From Primula veris (taxonomy: Eukaryota; Streptophyta; Magnoliopsida; Ericales; Primulaceae), in assembly GCA_963682055.1 (NCBI GenBank), contig OY821746.1, positions 5,181,992-5,245,991 on the forward strand: a stretch of 64,000 nucleotides of DNA, read 5' to 3'. Below the pieces are notes generated by a model, which was given only the letters and a program-made list of their open reading frames with translations, ran no database searches and was not told where the DNA came from. Of the stretch, positions 12,801 through 23,632 are shown one piece after another (the first letter of the stretch is position 1; each line of letters opens with the position of its first letter). A program made the position numbers and the translations under genes.

Positions 12801-12920
12801 CAGTACTCAAGTTTCTCTATAAGTCTGTTTTTTTATATATAAGAGTCATTAATTAACCTTCAGTACTCAAGTTTCTCTATAAGTCTGTTTTTTTATATAT
12901 AAGAGTCATTAATTAACCTT
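12801..12920. repeat. Perfect 60-bp tandem duplication
   Basis: The 60 bases at 12801-12860 (starting CAGTACTCAAGTTTC, ending AATTAACCTT) are repeated exactly at 12861-12920. Zero divergence implies a very recent duplication or an assembly artefact. Confidence 0.95.
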
Positions 12921-15900
12921 TATTGATGTTCTAATTATAACGAATGAGGAGAGAAAAACCCGACCAAAAAAGTGATAGAGATCCATAGATCGTAACCAAA
13001 CATCTCATAGTTCAAAAGAAATACAGTAACAAATACTAAAAGGAAATAGTCGAAGTCTTGTGACAATAAAATAATAGCTGGTTTGCTCAGTGAACTCGAC
13101 TCCATCATCTTCTCGTTAAACTCCTGCTCCTGCAACTCGCTCCTTCGAAATGCTATACACAGAGCACACAAAAAGCATCTTGACTAAACAAGGCGAGGCC
13201 AAAAGGACCATTAATGACCAATATTGAAGCAATATGTAATCGTTTGTACTGTTCGACTATTGCGAAGAATTATTTATATAATTAACTTAAAAATAAGCCA
13301 ATTTTTTGTTCATCCGATATCTTAAACCGTTATATACTGGAAGTTATATATATAAAGATCGATCCATATGATAGAAGAAATTGAAGTATCGTGTTAGGGA
13401 AGTTACAACATTGCGGGCTCATGATGTACCTTTTATGTCATACTATCTTGTGTTCTCTTTTTGAACTTGTTTTCAGTTGATAGTATGTTAGCCATCAAGT
13501 ACTTTTCACCTATCAAATGTTGTTGGAAATTAATAAACAGAAATTGGTACTAGCAAGGTACGTACCAAACTATATCTTCCTCTAGTAACATGTCATTTTC
13601 ATGGAGACCTATAGTTTATCGATTGTGATTATTATTTGAGAACAAATAATTTGTAATGAGTAATTCAAAATACCTAGTACATATATTGTACAGTAGGTTG
13701 GAAAAAAATACAGTATGGTTGAAAGAGACATGAAATATTTAAAACCAGTTATACAAATTAACAACCGAGTTTCAGAAAATTATGTTAGATTATTGTCGGT
13801 CATTTCTTTTGAATAAAATTGAAGATATCCAAAAAGGTGCAATTCCAAAATAAGCTAGGCAAAGGGATAAGATATGTGTGTAGAAGTGTTTACTCCCTGG
13901 TCTGAGCATATGCATCATGATCTTGACTTATTTCTCTAAATGTTACATTTTTCATTAAAAATGTTATGTACCAGGTTCCTCAAGTCCACCTCATAACTAA
14001 GAGAATCAATCTTTCCATTGCATTTTTCCTTAAAACAAGGGAATGGCAAAGTTTTCCTGCTTCACTTTTCTCATTTTTTTAATTATATTCATTCTCAAAC
14101 AACTCTCATAGAATTGTGTTGATTTTTAAAAAGTAATGCTATAGGTTAAAAATAAGAAAGAGGAAACAATATAAAATAGATATAGAGATAATAATAGGCC
14201 AGATGAAGTTTTGTGTTAATGTAAAAAGATTGGATAGATTTAAAAAAAGTTGGAATTTTAACTCAAATATAAAGAATTATATGAATAACCTGATGCGAAT
14301 GATGTTATGAATTCAAAATAAAAGGAGAATGGGGTATATTCTTTTATCTATGTTTGATGAGAAACATGTTGATCATATAAAACACATAGTTGCCAAATGT
14401 ATCAAAAGGATACAACTATAAGCCGATAAGGTAGAAACTGTAACCAGTATATATTTGTTTGAACTTTCAAGTGTTTAGTTTCGAGCTTGGAAGGCCAATG
14501 ACGCACCAAAAGTTTTTAAAATTCCTTAAGATAACTGGAATTTCGTTTCTCTTTATTGCAGTAACTTTCTAATTAATAGGAGAATTGCCGTTAGGAACTC
14601 ATCGAGAAGATGGGATATTATCAGTTGACCCTCCTAAAGCACAATCTTCCAAAAGTACCAGTCTAGTTTCTCTATTTTTACTCACAAAAATCCAACTAAA
14701 TTTTGTTATTTTCTTTTTGAAGTCAAAATTAAATTTTCAATTACCCGTATAAATTAAACTTGTTGACTTAACGCATAAATTTTCAAGTCATCATCTTGCC
14801 TTAATTTCACGCATCAAAATCTGTGAAATTAAATTTGTTTTTTCCCTTACTTACATTGAGTTCGTGGGCAAGGCACGTTTGCAGCTGGTTAGTTAGGAAA
14901 CCTAGGGACTTATGGAACTAGTATTTTTCTAACGAACGAAAATATCATCTCTCATCTGCATGTGTGGTGGTGCACAAGAAGAAAGTATACTTAATTCCTC
15001 ATAAAATATATAATTCTTTAAACTTTTTCGAATTATCTACAGTATCTTTTACGACTATTTCTTAGCAACTAGACTAAATAAGTGTAAAATGGCGCTATAA
15101 TATCAAAAAAAATTAGAAAGGCAAAATCTGTATGTGCGACAAATAGGTTGTTGGGTGATAGAAGCTTTGAAAGTTGAGCAGTCACGAAACAGTTTATGAT
15201 GTTTCTAATAAAATGTTTTAGGGAGTGGTTTCATGTTTCATTTATTTGAAAATGATTACCATATATGGTTTAAAGGTCCAGACTTGTCGAAGGGAGGGAG
15301 ATAGTAATGAAAATACATGTTGAGAAATACTATTTACTCTTATTCATTTTTTATTATTTTATATATTGTGGGGATTGTATAATTCTTCTCACTGTTAGAA
15401 CACTCGTCTCTACATACTAAGTTACCTGATTTTTTTGGTTAGCCATAAACCTTCCCCCATTTACGTATTACTCATTTTGTTCCAATTTATTTATCCACCA
15501 CTAGATTACGTGTCACTTTGACTTGCAAATAAATAATATGTACCTAAGTTGTTACAAATCTTGTGTAACTGAAAATGGCAGGTTGTTTCCAAATTAAGAC
15601 GGAGAGAATAAACATAATATATTTTTTTCAAAATTAGATAAATAATTCATAAAATAACTTCTAGTACCAGTATGACCAAAAATCAATTTAAAATGGTACA
15701 GTAGTTTCTAAATGTGAAGGCTTTTTACCCCCCAAGGTGGGGAAACGTGAACAAGCCAGCTGTCAGGTCAATGTTGGATTGTGAAAACGGGAACTTAAAA
15801 ATTACGTACCGTACAGAAATATAAACCTCTCCAGAAAGATATTGGGATCACCACCCAATTTTGGGGTATGTTTACTAGAAAATGAATTTCCATGGGAAAG

Positions 15901-16922
15901 CAAGTTGCCGGTCAATTGAGGACAACACAAGCACAAATCACTGCGTGTCCACCGGGTATTGCCGGTGTAACGCCTTGAGGAAATTTACTCAAAATTTTGT
16001 GAATATTTCTTAAATTAAATACTATCAAAATCCCTGCTTTTTGTACAAATATTAATGAGTTACTTATAAAATTATAATATAATGACATTCCAAGAGCTCA
16101 AGCAGTGCTCAAATGTCAAGCAATTTCTACCGTTTTTATTTTTGCACCCCTAGAAAAGTTTGATTGAAAACAATGTTGGTACTTATGATCGAGGGGAATT
16201 TTATTTTATTTTACAATTAGCATAATTAAGTTGGCTGACATTGAGCTGATTGGGCCAACAAATAATGCATACACAACTATACAAGCAAAGACATTGGAAG
16301 TGAATTTTAAATTGGGATAGCTTGCGTGTAAAAGTAACAACTAAGGTGACGGATAAAGTAAGATTTTGTTGAAATTTGGTAAAGCGATTTACAGCTTCGT
16401 GTGCACTTCAATTGAAACAACTACTATAGCAGAATCTAGAATAAAGAACTTAGATAATACTACTCCATTTAGGTTGATAACCCATCTTTTTTAGCTAGAT
16501 ATTTTATATATTATTAGACATAAAATTTTCCAAATATTCAATAGCAATGCACTAACTAAAATGGTCCAAATTGATAACCCATCTTTTTTAGCTAGAAATT
16601 TCGTTTCAAGTAGCCATCAAAGCATACCAAATATCTCTACTTGTCTAGTGATCAGTAATTTTATCACATTCCTCAAATGTAGTTTCCTTGTTGATGTATT
16701 TGTGTCAAGAGTTTATTTCTTGTAGTTTTGTTATCCCTAACGATCCACAAATAGCTGGTAGACTTTAATAAGCCACGCAAGTTGTTAAGCGTATAAATCA
16801 TGAGTGAATTTGATTTTTCGAATCACATGATCACTGCACTTGAAAATTTTCGCTTATAAGCGAGATTTAACTTCTGTAAGCTGTTATATAATCAAAAAAT
16901 TTAATTACTGATTTTCATCAAT
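12921..16922. other. Intergenic, no gene seen
   Basis: No recognisable coding sequence. A 78-codon minus-strand frame at 12935-13171 has no known motif. A direct repeat of about 26 bases, TTGATAACCCATCTTTTTTA and onward, occurs near 16475 and again near 16570. Confidence 0.55.
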
Positions 16923-16994
16923 GAGGTTGTAGCATAGTGGTGAGTATTCCTACTTGTCACGCAGGTGACCCATGTTCGATCCCCGACAACGCCG
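16923..16994 (+). pseudogene. tRNA-Asp (GTC) pseudogene
   Basis: The 72-base stretch can be aligned end to end with plant tRNA-Asp(GTC), with about 12 differences from the consensus as I recall it. The anticodon loop TTGTCAC holds GTC, the T-loop TTCGATC is intact, and an oligo(T) tract follows. The acceptor stem has two mismatches and the T-stem about three, so it should not fold into a working tRNA. The piece TTCGATCC...CAACG...TTTTTGT recurs about 46 bases downstream (about 17004-17045), which indicates a partial duplication of the 3' half with its terminator. Confidence 0.75.
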
Positions 16995-17060
16995 TTTTTG
17001 TATTTTTTTTAACAGCTTCGATCCGTGGCAACGATGTTTTTGTAAATTTTTTTAAAAGGA

Positions 17061-17555
17061 AAAAATATGTTTAGTACAACAAACTATAGTACTGGTAACG
17101 ATTTTGGTGACTACCTTTCAAATTTCTCAATTTGGGTACCACACTATAATAAATTATCCAATTTATGTATCACTGTCTAAATTAATCACGAAATCATGTC
17201 ACATGATAGCACCTACTTGATAAACTTTAATACAATAGGCTAATTTTATCATTATACACCAAAATATATCATAATAGAACAACGTTTTCCCAAATTTGGA
17301 TTATGTGCTAATTTTTGTTATGTGTGAAATTGTGAAAAACGTTTTTTTAGTATGACATATTTTGTGTAAAATTGTCAAATTATACTATCAAATTAACGTT
17401 TGTTAAATGTCACGTGACATGATTCCGTGATTAATTTAAACGGTGTTAATTAAATTGAAAAATTATTATAGCGTGATATCCAAATTAAAAAAATTGAAAA
17501 ATAGAGACTCAAATCGTTAAAAGTATATAATTTGATGTACGAAACATATAAAAAC
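17061..17555. mobile_element. Long foldback MITE-like element
   Basis: The left arm (17061-about 17207) and right arm (about 17405-17555) are inverted copies of about 150 bases. Left segments AATATGTTTAGTACA, TAACGATTT, CTATAATAAAT and TTAATCACGAAATCATGTCA reappear on the opposite strand in order in the right arm with moderate divergence. The loop is non-coding. I could not define a flanking duplication because both ends run into A/T tracts. Confidence 0.65.
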
Positions 17556-17856
17556 TTTTTTTTAAATAAACCCAAACTAAAGTGATAAATAATGACAAAT
17601 ACTCCAGTTAGCTACTCCCTAATATACGGAAAAATTCACGTTGATAATGAGACAATTATCATTTTCCCCCAAAACGAAAACAAAATCTCGAACTAGTTCT
17701 ATCATACTAGTCAATAGAGCAGCTTAGATATTTGTGATACTCATCAATGATGAAATTGTGAAAAGAAAAATGTATTCCTTATGATTTCAATTTAAGAGTA
17801 TGAAATGAGAACTTACTTGACAGTTAGGCACATACATTTTTTCTTTTTCTTTTTGA

Positions 17857-17862
17857 TGTCTC
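17857..17862 (+). promoter_or_regulatory. TGTCTC auxin-response element, distal to GH3
   Basis: A canonical TGTCTC auxin-response-factor site about 1.7 kb upstream of the GH3 start codon. An inverted GAGACA lies at 17649-17654. Six-base sites occur by chance, and the foldback element at about 18150-19180 lies between this site and the core promoter, so its role is uncertain. Confidence 0.3.
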
Positions 17863-18149
17863 TCATAATATAGACCAATTAAAGTTGGACTTAAAAGCAT
17901 GCAACGTTTTATTTAATTTTCCAGGATGTTAAAAACAATGTTGGTTATAAAGCTTCCAAATAAATTATGCTTATTCGATAAAAATCATCCTTTCTCTAAC
18001 ATACTATTAGGAGTTTTCTGTTACTAATAACCACCTCATCTGTTTTCTTACATGAAACATAATAATCTCATTCACTAAAATTTCTTCCAATGTCCTACTT
18101 TATATATATAAACCATGAAAACATTATTATGTTTTGTTTCTCATTCACT

Positions 18150-19180
18150 AAAATTACTAATAGTTGTGGGAGAGATTGAGTCACTTTTATATTTTGCGTT
18201 TGTCATAAAAATGCAATCACTATCCTATATTTTTAAAATTTTGATTTAGTAAACCAAATTTGTACAATTGACATGATTTAGTGACCTGCTCGATATTCAG
18301 ATCAAAAAACATGCTGCAGACAGTCACTCAGTGGGTAAAATACCATTTTACCCTTACTTTTTGAAAAAAATCATCTATTCTTGTTATTAAACTTAAACCT
18401 CTCTCCCTGCTCGCCAATCCCCCATCTCTTTGTATCTGTTTATAATTGTCACATGTATCCATATCTATATCTATCTAAATAACTAATCACTTTATCATGG
18501 ACATATATATATGCTGTTTTTTAGTTAGTGAAACACATAAAAGTGAGTTTTGGAAAGTGGGTTTTTATCTCGGTGTTTTGATTGATGGGTTTTAAAAAAA
18601 AAAACTACATACATAGAAATATATATACATATATATATATAACATACAACATCGTGTTTTTTTAATAAGGTATTTTAGTTTTTAAATACAAATCTAATAT
18701 AGATATAGATTAAAAACTATACTGTAAAATCTCATAAAACAAATTTTATTATTTAGTTAAAAAGAGTTAAATAAAGGCAGGCAGACAGATATGAAATGGT
18801 CTTAACTGTGACAGTGACCTGTACAGTGGAGTGGTGATGGCGAGGAGGCTAACAGGCTGGTAGTGGAATTTAATTGACGAACACCAAATATGGAGATTAA
18901 CCACTTTTATACGCCTATGATGAGTGATAGGTGTTAATTTTGGGTATTAAGTGAGTATTATTTGCATTTGAGTGTCAAATGACTGCTTTATCCTTTGACT
19001 ACAGTCACTATGTTACTTTACGAAGTTAATTTGATTTTTATTTACGAACAACTCACTAAATCAAGTCAATTATACAAAATTGGATACTAAATCAAGTTTT
19101 TTAAAACATGAGATTGGGATTTGCATTATTTTTGTTGATAAACACAGATACAAAAGTGAATTAAACTGGTCGTAGTTTTA
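18150..19180. mobile_element. ~1-kb foldback element upstream of GH3
   Basis: The left arm near 18190-18300 and right arm near 19050-19155 are inverted copies. TTGATTTAGTA, CAATTGAC and GATTTAGTGA on the left match the reverse complement of the right arm, and the match continues outward through TCACTTTT. Arm length is roughly 120-150 bases and ends are approximate. The interior is non-coding. The right end lies about 420 bases before the GH3 start codon and 250 before its TATA box, so the insertion sits at the border of the proximal promoter. Confidence 0.6.
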
Positions 19181-19308
19181 ATTCTTAACAAGAATATTTG
19201 AACAGAAAATTGAATAATATGTTGCCTCCTGTAAAGTTAAAATATTTATAACTAAAATTAGCAAAAGGTACTAGTACCAGTGGCCATAAAAGCATGTCGT
19301 CCATATCA

Positions 19309-19433
19309 GGGACAAAAACACCCCCAACAGTAACAAATAAATTACAATGCTACCACTGAAATATGTACTGCCAGTTTGCAATACTAATATTAAAAACACT
19401 GAAAATGTTGTCCCCACTTTCCCTCTATATAAA
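19309..19433 (+). promoter_or_regulatory. GH3 core promoter: TGTCCC elements and TATA box
   Basis: TATATAAA at 19426-19433 is a good TATA box, about 165 bases before the ATG, predicting transcription from about 19460. TGTCCC occurs at 19409-19414 and, inverted as GGGACA, at 19309-19314. TGTC-core elements are bound by auxin response factors, and GH3 genes are classic auxin-induced targets, so these are plausible response sites. The predicted leader carries a (CA)n(TA)n microsatellite at about 19500-19531 and no upstream ATG. Confidence 0.55.
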
Positions 19434-19498
19434 CACCCCCAATTTCCCCATCCAAATTCACACAATCCCATTATCTCTCTCTATAGTGTATACTCTAT

Positions 19499-19531
<33 letters not shown>

Positions 19532-19596
19532 AAATAACATAACATAAACATTTACATACATATTATATAACTCATAAGCTCATAAATTTTATCACC

Positions 19597-22500
19597 ATGA
19601 AAACAAAAATTAATTGCCAGCTGGGAGATAAAAACAAACGGAAACTGGAGTTTATTGAGGACGTAACGAAAAACGCTGACGGGGTACAAAAAAAGGTGCT
19701 AAATGAAATATTAACCCGTAACGCTGGGGTTGAATATTTAAGGCGTTATGGGCTAACGGGGTTAATGGACAGGGAAACGTTTAAACGGAACGTACCGGTG
19801 ATTAAATATGAGGATTTACAAGCTGATATTACTCGTATTGCTAATGGGGACAAATCTCATATCCTTTGCACTCACTCCATTTCTGAGTTTCTCACTAGGT
19901 ATTTATTTTTCCACTACTTTTTTATATTTTTTTCCGTTTTTGGGATTGTTTTTGTAAGTGAAAAAAAAAATTACATTCGTTTGAGACGTTAAGTATTATC
20001 TGTGTTGGCGAGTAAAATACTCTATATAGGATTTTTTGTTTAAAGACTAAAGAAAAAAAAGAACAAATAGGACATTTAATCTGTTTCAATAGTAAAATAC
20101 TCTATATCGATATTAATGTCTTCGTTATTCTGAAGATGTTGAATAATGATGATTATTTACATTTATTATTACTGAAACTAGTCTTGAGATTTTTTTTAAG
20201 TGACAAAAAATTTATATTCTTTTGAGACGTTAAACTTTTTTTGAGTACCGAGTAATATCTGTGTTGGTGAGTAAAATAATTTATATATGATTTTCTGTTT
20301 AAGGACTAATAATACCTTTGAACTGTTTCAATACTATCTGTGTAGCTTGTTACATTTATTAACTAAATGTTGACCAATATATTGATATTAATGGACTCGT
20401 TGTTCTTTTTTTTATATATATATATAAAGATGGACTCGTTATTTGAAAGATGTGATTAATGATGATTATTTACATTTGTTGTCAGTGAAATTAGTCTGCC
20501 AGCTTTATTTGTATTTTACATTTTATTTATTTATTTGCGACTTTGTAAGCTTTTATTTTTGTTATTTGTTGATTATACTTAGCCTACTCTAAAAATGCAC
20601 TACAACTCATTATTTCTTAAAAAGTGAAAAGTTGATGGGTTTTGTTAGTATAAATAAAATACTAATCTTTTTTTTAGAATACTCATACAACAAAAAGTGT
20701 CTAGCCTTTTTCATTATCCAATACTGAGGTGACAACTTATTTCTTCTTTAAAAAAATGTTGTAAAAGCGTCTTGTACTCCAAAAATATAATTTTGATTAA
20801 AATTTTCTGTTCTGTTTTTGTGAAATATGCTTATTATGGACTTGTGGTTTTTGGGTAGGACCAAATGTTCTGCCCTGTAGAATTATATATTATCCAATTT
20901 TTATTTTAAAATAAATAGATACAACTTCAAGGCCAACTTTCATTTGTTTAAAACGAACTTTTAGTTAATCCTAATTCCTAAGTGTCTAAAAATCCCAGTA
21001 GCACATTTTGGTTCCCCTATAGATACAGGTGCTTTAACAATCAAAATCTTAGCTAAAGCGTTTTCATAAGAGCTATACCAAGAGCGTAAGCTTTTAGCGG
21101 TGTAAAGAGCGGAAAAAGCAATCTTTTTAAACCGTTTTAAGCTTTGAATCAGCTTTTGTCGATGTTTGAATCGAACATTTTTACTATGTAGCGCGCTTTT
21201 TAAATCAGATATAGGTACCTTAATCAGATTATTTAAGATTTATGATTTTCTCTTTAACTAAGCCTTTTTTCCTTCCTAATTTGCAGCTCAGGGACATCTG
21301 GAGGAGAAAGAAAGCTAATGCCTACCATTGAAGAGGAGCTAAACAGGAGGTCACTTCTCTATAGTCTCCTAATGCCAGTTATGGACCAATTTGTACCTGG
21401 CCTAGAAAAAGGCAAAGGAATGTATTTCCTATTTGTAAAATCCGAAGCCAAAACCCCAGGCGGGTTAGTCGCCCGACCTGTTTTAACCAGTTTCTACAAA
21501 AGTACCAACTTTAAAGACCGCCCATACGACCCTTACACTAACTACACTAGCCCAAACGAAACAATCTTATGCTCGGACTCGTATCAGAGCATGTATTCTC
21601 AGATGCTATGTGGGCTTTTCCAGAACAAAGAGGTTCTGAGGGTTGGGGCTGTTTTTGCCTCTGGCTTTATTCGGGCCATTCGTTTCTTGGAAAAGCATTG
21701 GGCCCAGCTTTGTGAGGATATTCGAACCGGGTCGATGAATCCCCAGATTACTGACCCGGTTGTGAGGGAGGCTGTGGGCCGGATCTTGAGGCCCGACCCA
21801 AAGTTGGCTGATTTTATTGAGGGTGAGTGTGGTAGGGACTCTTGGAAAGGGATTATTACTAGGATTTGGCCTAATACTAAGTATGTGGATGTTATTGTGA
21901 CTGGGACTATGTCACAGTATATACCAACTCTTGATTACTATAGCAATGGTTTGCCCCTTGTTTGTACCATGTATGCTTCTTCTGAGTGTTACTTTGGTGT
22001 TAATCTGAACCCCATGTGTAAGCCTAGTGAGGTGTCGTATACATTGATTCCAACTATGGCGTATTTCGAGTTTTTACCGGTTCATAGGAATAATGGTGGT
22101 CTTGGTAACTCTGTTAATATGCCTAAATCCCTTAATGAGAAGGAGCAACAAGAGTTGGTTGATCTTGTTGATGTGAAACTTGGTCATGAGTATGAGCTTG
22201 TTGTCACCACTTATGCAGGTAAAAAAAATGTTAGACACTTAAATTCAGTTAGAATATTTAAAGATAATTTGTTATTTTATTTACTTGTGTCTAAATTGAA
22301 CTTAATTTGCAGGACTATACCGATACAGAGTTGGCGATGTGCTTCGTGTCGCTGGGTTCAAAAACAAGGCGCCACAATTCAACTTCATATGCCGTAAAAA
22401 TGTGGTCTTGAGCATCGACTCCGACAAAACTGATGAGGTGGAGCTGCATAACGCGGTGAAAAATGCAATTAACCATTTACTTCCCTTTGACGCTACTCTC

Positions 22501-22899
22501 ACGGAATACACAAGCTATGCCGACACCACAACTATTCCTGGTCATTACGTGCTATTTTGGGAAGTGACTGTCAACGGATCAACCCAAATTCCACCATCTG
22601 TTTTTGAAGATTGCTGTCTCACTATCGAAGAGTCCTTTAACAGTGTTTATCGCCAAGGTCGTGCTTCGGATAAATCTATTGGGCCTCTTGAGATCAAGAT
22701 TGTTGAGAGTGGGACCTTTGATAAGCTGATGGACTATGCTATAAGCTTAGGGGCTTCGATAAATCAGTATAAAGCACCTAGGTGTGTAAAATACGCACCG
22801 ATTGTTGAGTTGTTGAATTCGAGGATTGTTTCGCGCTATTTTAGCCCAAAGTGTCCTAAATGGGTCCCTGGTCATAAGCAATGGGGCAATGGTAATTGA
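19597..22899 (+). CDS. GH3: GH3 auxin-amido synthetase (group II, GH3.6/GH3.5-like)
   Basis: An acyl-acid-amido synthetase that adenylates indole-3-acetic acid and conjugates it to amino acids such as aspartate, lowering free auxin in the cytosol. Three exons: 19597-19898, 21287-22218 and 22313-22899, with GT-AG introns. Together they give 606 codons, the usual family length. ATP-binding motif 1, [10 protein letters not shown] (residues 101-110), is split by intron 1. YASSECYFG in exon 2 and YRYRVGD at the start of exon 3 are the other nucleotide-binding signatures. The N-terminal [10 protein letters not shown] and C-terminal [15 protein letters not shown] are typical of group II. The overall sequence most resembles Arabidopsis GH3.6/GH3.5, from memory. 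The start is the first ATG after a TATA-led leader. The gene appears intact. Auxin induction is inferred from the family and the upstream TGTC elements. Confidence 0.95.
19899..21286 (+). other. GH3 intron 1 with internal duplication
   Basis: A 1388-base intron, donor AG|GTATTT and acceptor TTGCAG|CTC. Blocks recur in the same order: TTTGAGACGTTAA (about 19980 and 20221), ATCTGTGTTGG with GAGTAAAATA, then AATGATGATTATTTACATTT (about 20145 and 20458). This is an old duplication of about 240-310 bases. A region near 21010-21220, with repeated AGCG-type motifs and weakly inverted ends, may be a small element. Confidence 0.75.
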
Positions 22900-23397
22900 A
22901 GAATGGGTGTTCAAGTTGGAGTTGAAACTGTTAAATCTTGTTTAGGATTATGGTATGATCAGTGAAAGAGCTGTCTTTTGATCATGTTAGGAAGGAAATT
23001 TTCTCCCCCTCTTTAGAGTAACTCATCTTTTGTCTTTTTATCTGATGTTTCTTCTTTTAATGTTTTTCAATCAATTGGTGTAGGATTTTAAGTCTAGGTA
23101 TGTATAAACTGTTCTGGTTTCATCTTAATCTACTTCCCTTTATTATGTCATTTTTATTATTCCTTATTCTCCTTTTGCAGCTCAGCATCCTTTTATTTGT
23201 TTTTGAACTTGTTGCACATTCTATGAATTGTCAAAGCCAAACTTAAATCATATAATACCAGCGAGGAAGTGGGCACGCATAGATTACACTGTATAATTAG
23301 TGTTACTAAATGGTTTAATTTTCTATTTCCGGCAAAACATAGGCCATCTAACTTTAGTTTAGGTTTGAAGATAAGCTTACATTAATATTATGTTACA
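22900..23397 (+). other. GH3 3' UTR and downstream flank
   Basis: T-rich sequence follows the TGA stop and probably holds the 3' UTR and polyadenylation site. No canonical AATAAA is obvious in the first 250 bases, which is common in plants. No gene is seen. Confidence 0.45.
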
Positions 23398-23632
23398 CAG
23401 GGGTGGCCCTGAGTAGCTGTAGAATGTGCGATTACACCGGGACTCACGATTCCGATAAACCTTTCAGGGCCGCATGACGCCGACAAAAAATAATGATTTT
23501 TTTTATTTGAGAGTTAATTTTTGATTATTCTACTATTAAAAATATTTTGTTTTGAAATTTTCATACTAGAACGAAAATTGGAAAAATGCCCCAATATTTG
23601 TTCGGGGAACAAAAATCTCATGACCGCCCCTG
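23398..23632. mobile_element. 235-bp hAT-like MITE
   Basis: The ends CAGGGGTGGCCCTGAG and, read inward from the right, CAGGGGCGGTCATGAG match at 13 of 16 positions. CAGGG-type termini suggest hAT. The flanking 8-mers match poorly, so the insertion is old or the superfamily call is wrong. It lies about 500 bases downstream of the GH3 stop codon. Confidence 0.55.

Noticed and set aside
12935..13171. 78-codon minus-strand frame
   Set aside because: No recognisable domain or homologue; a chance frame cannot be excluded.
22302..22511. Minus-strand frame over GH3 exon 3
   Set aside because: A shadow of the sense exon, whose GH3 motifs are clear.
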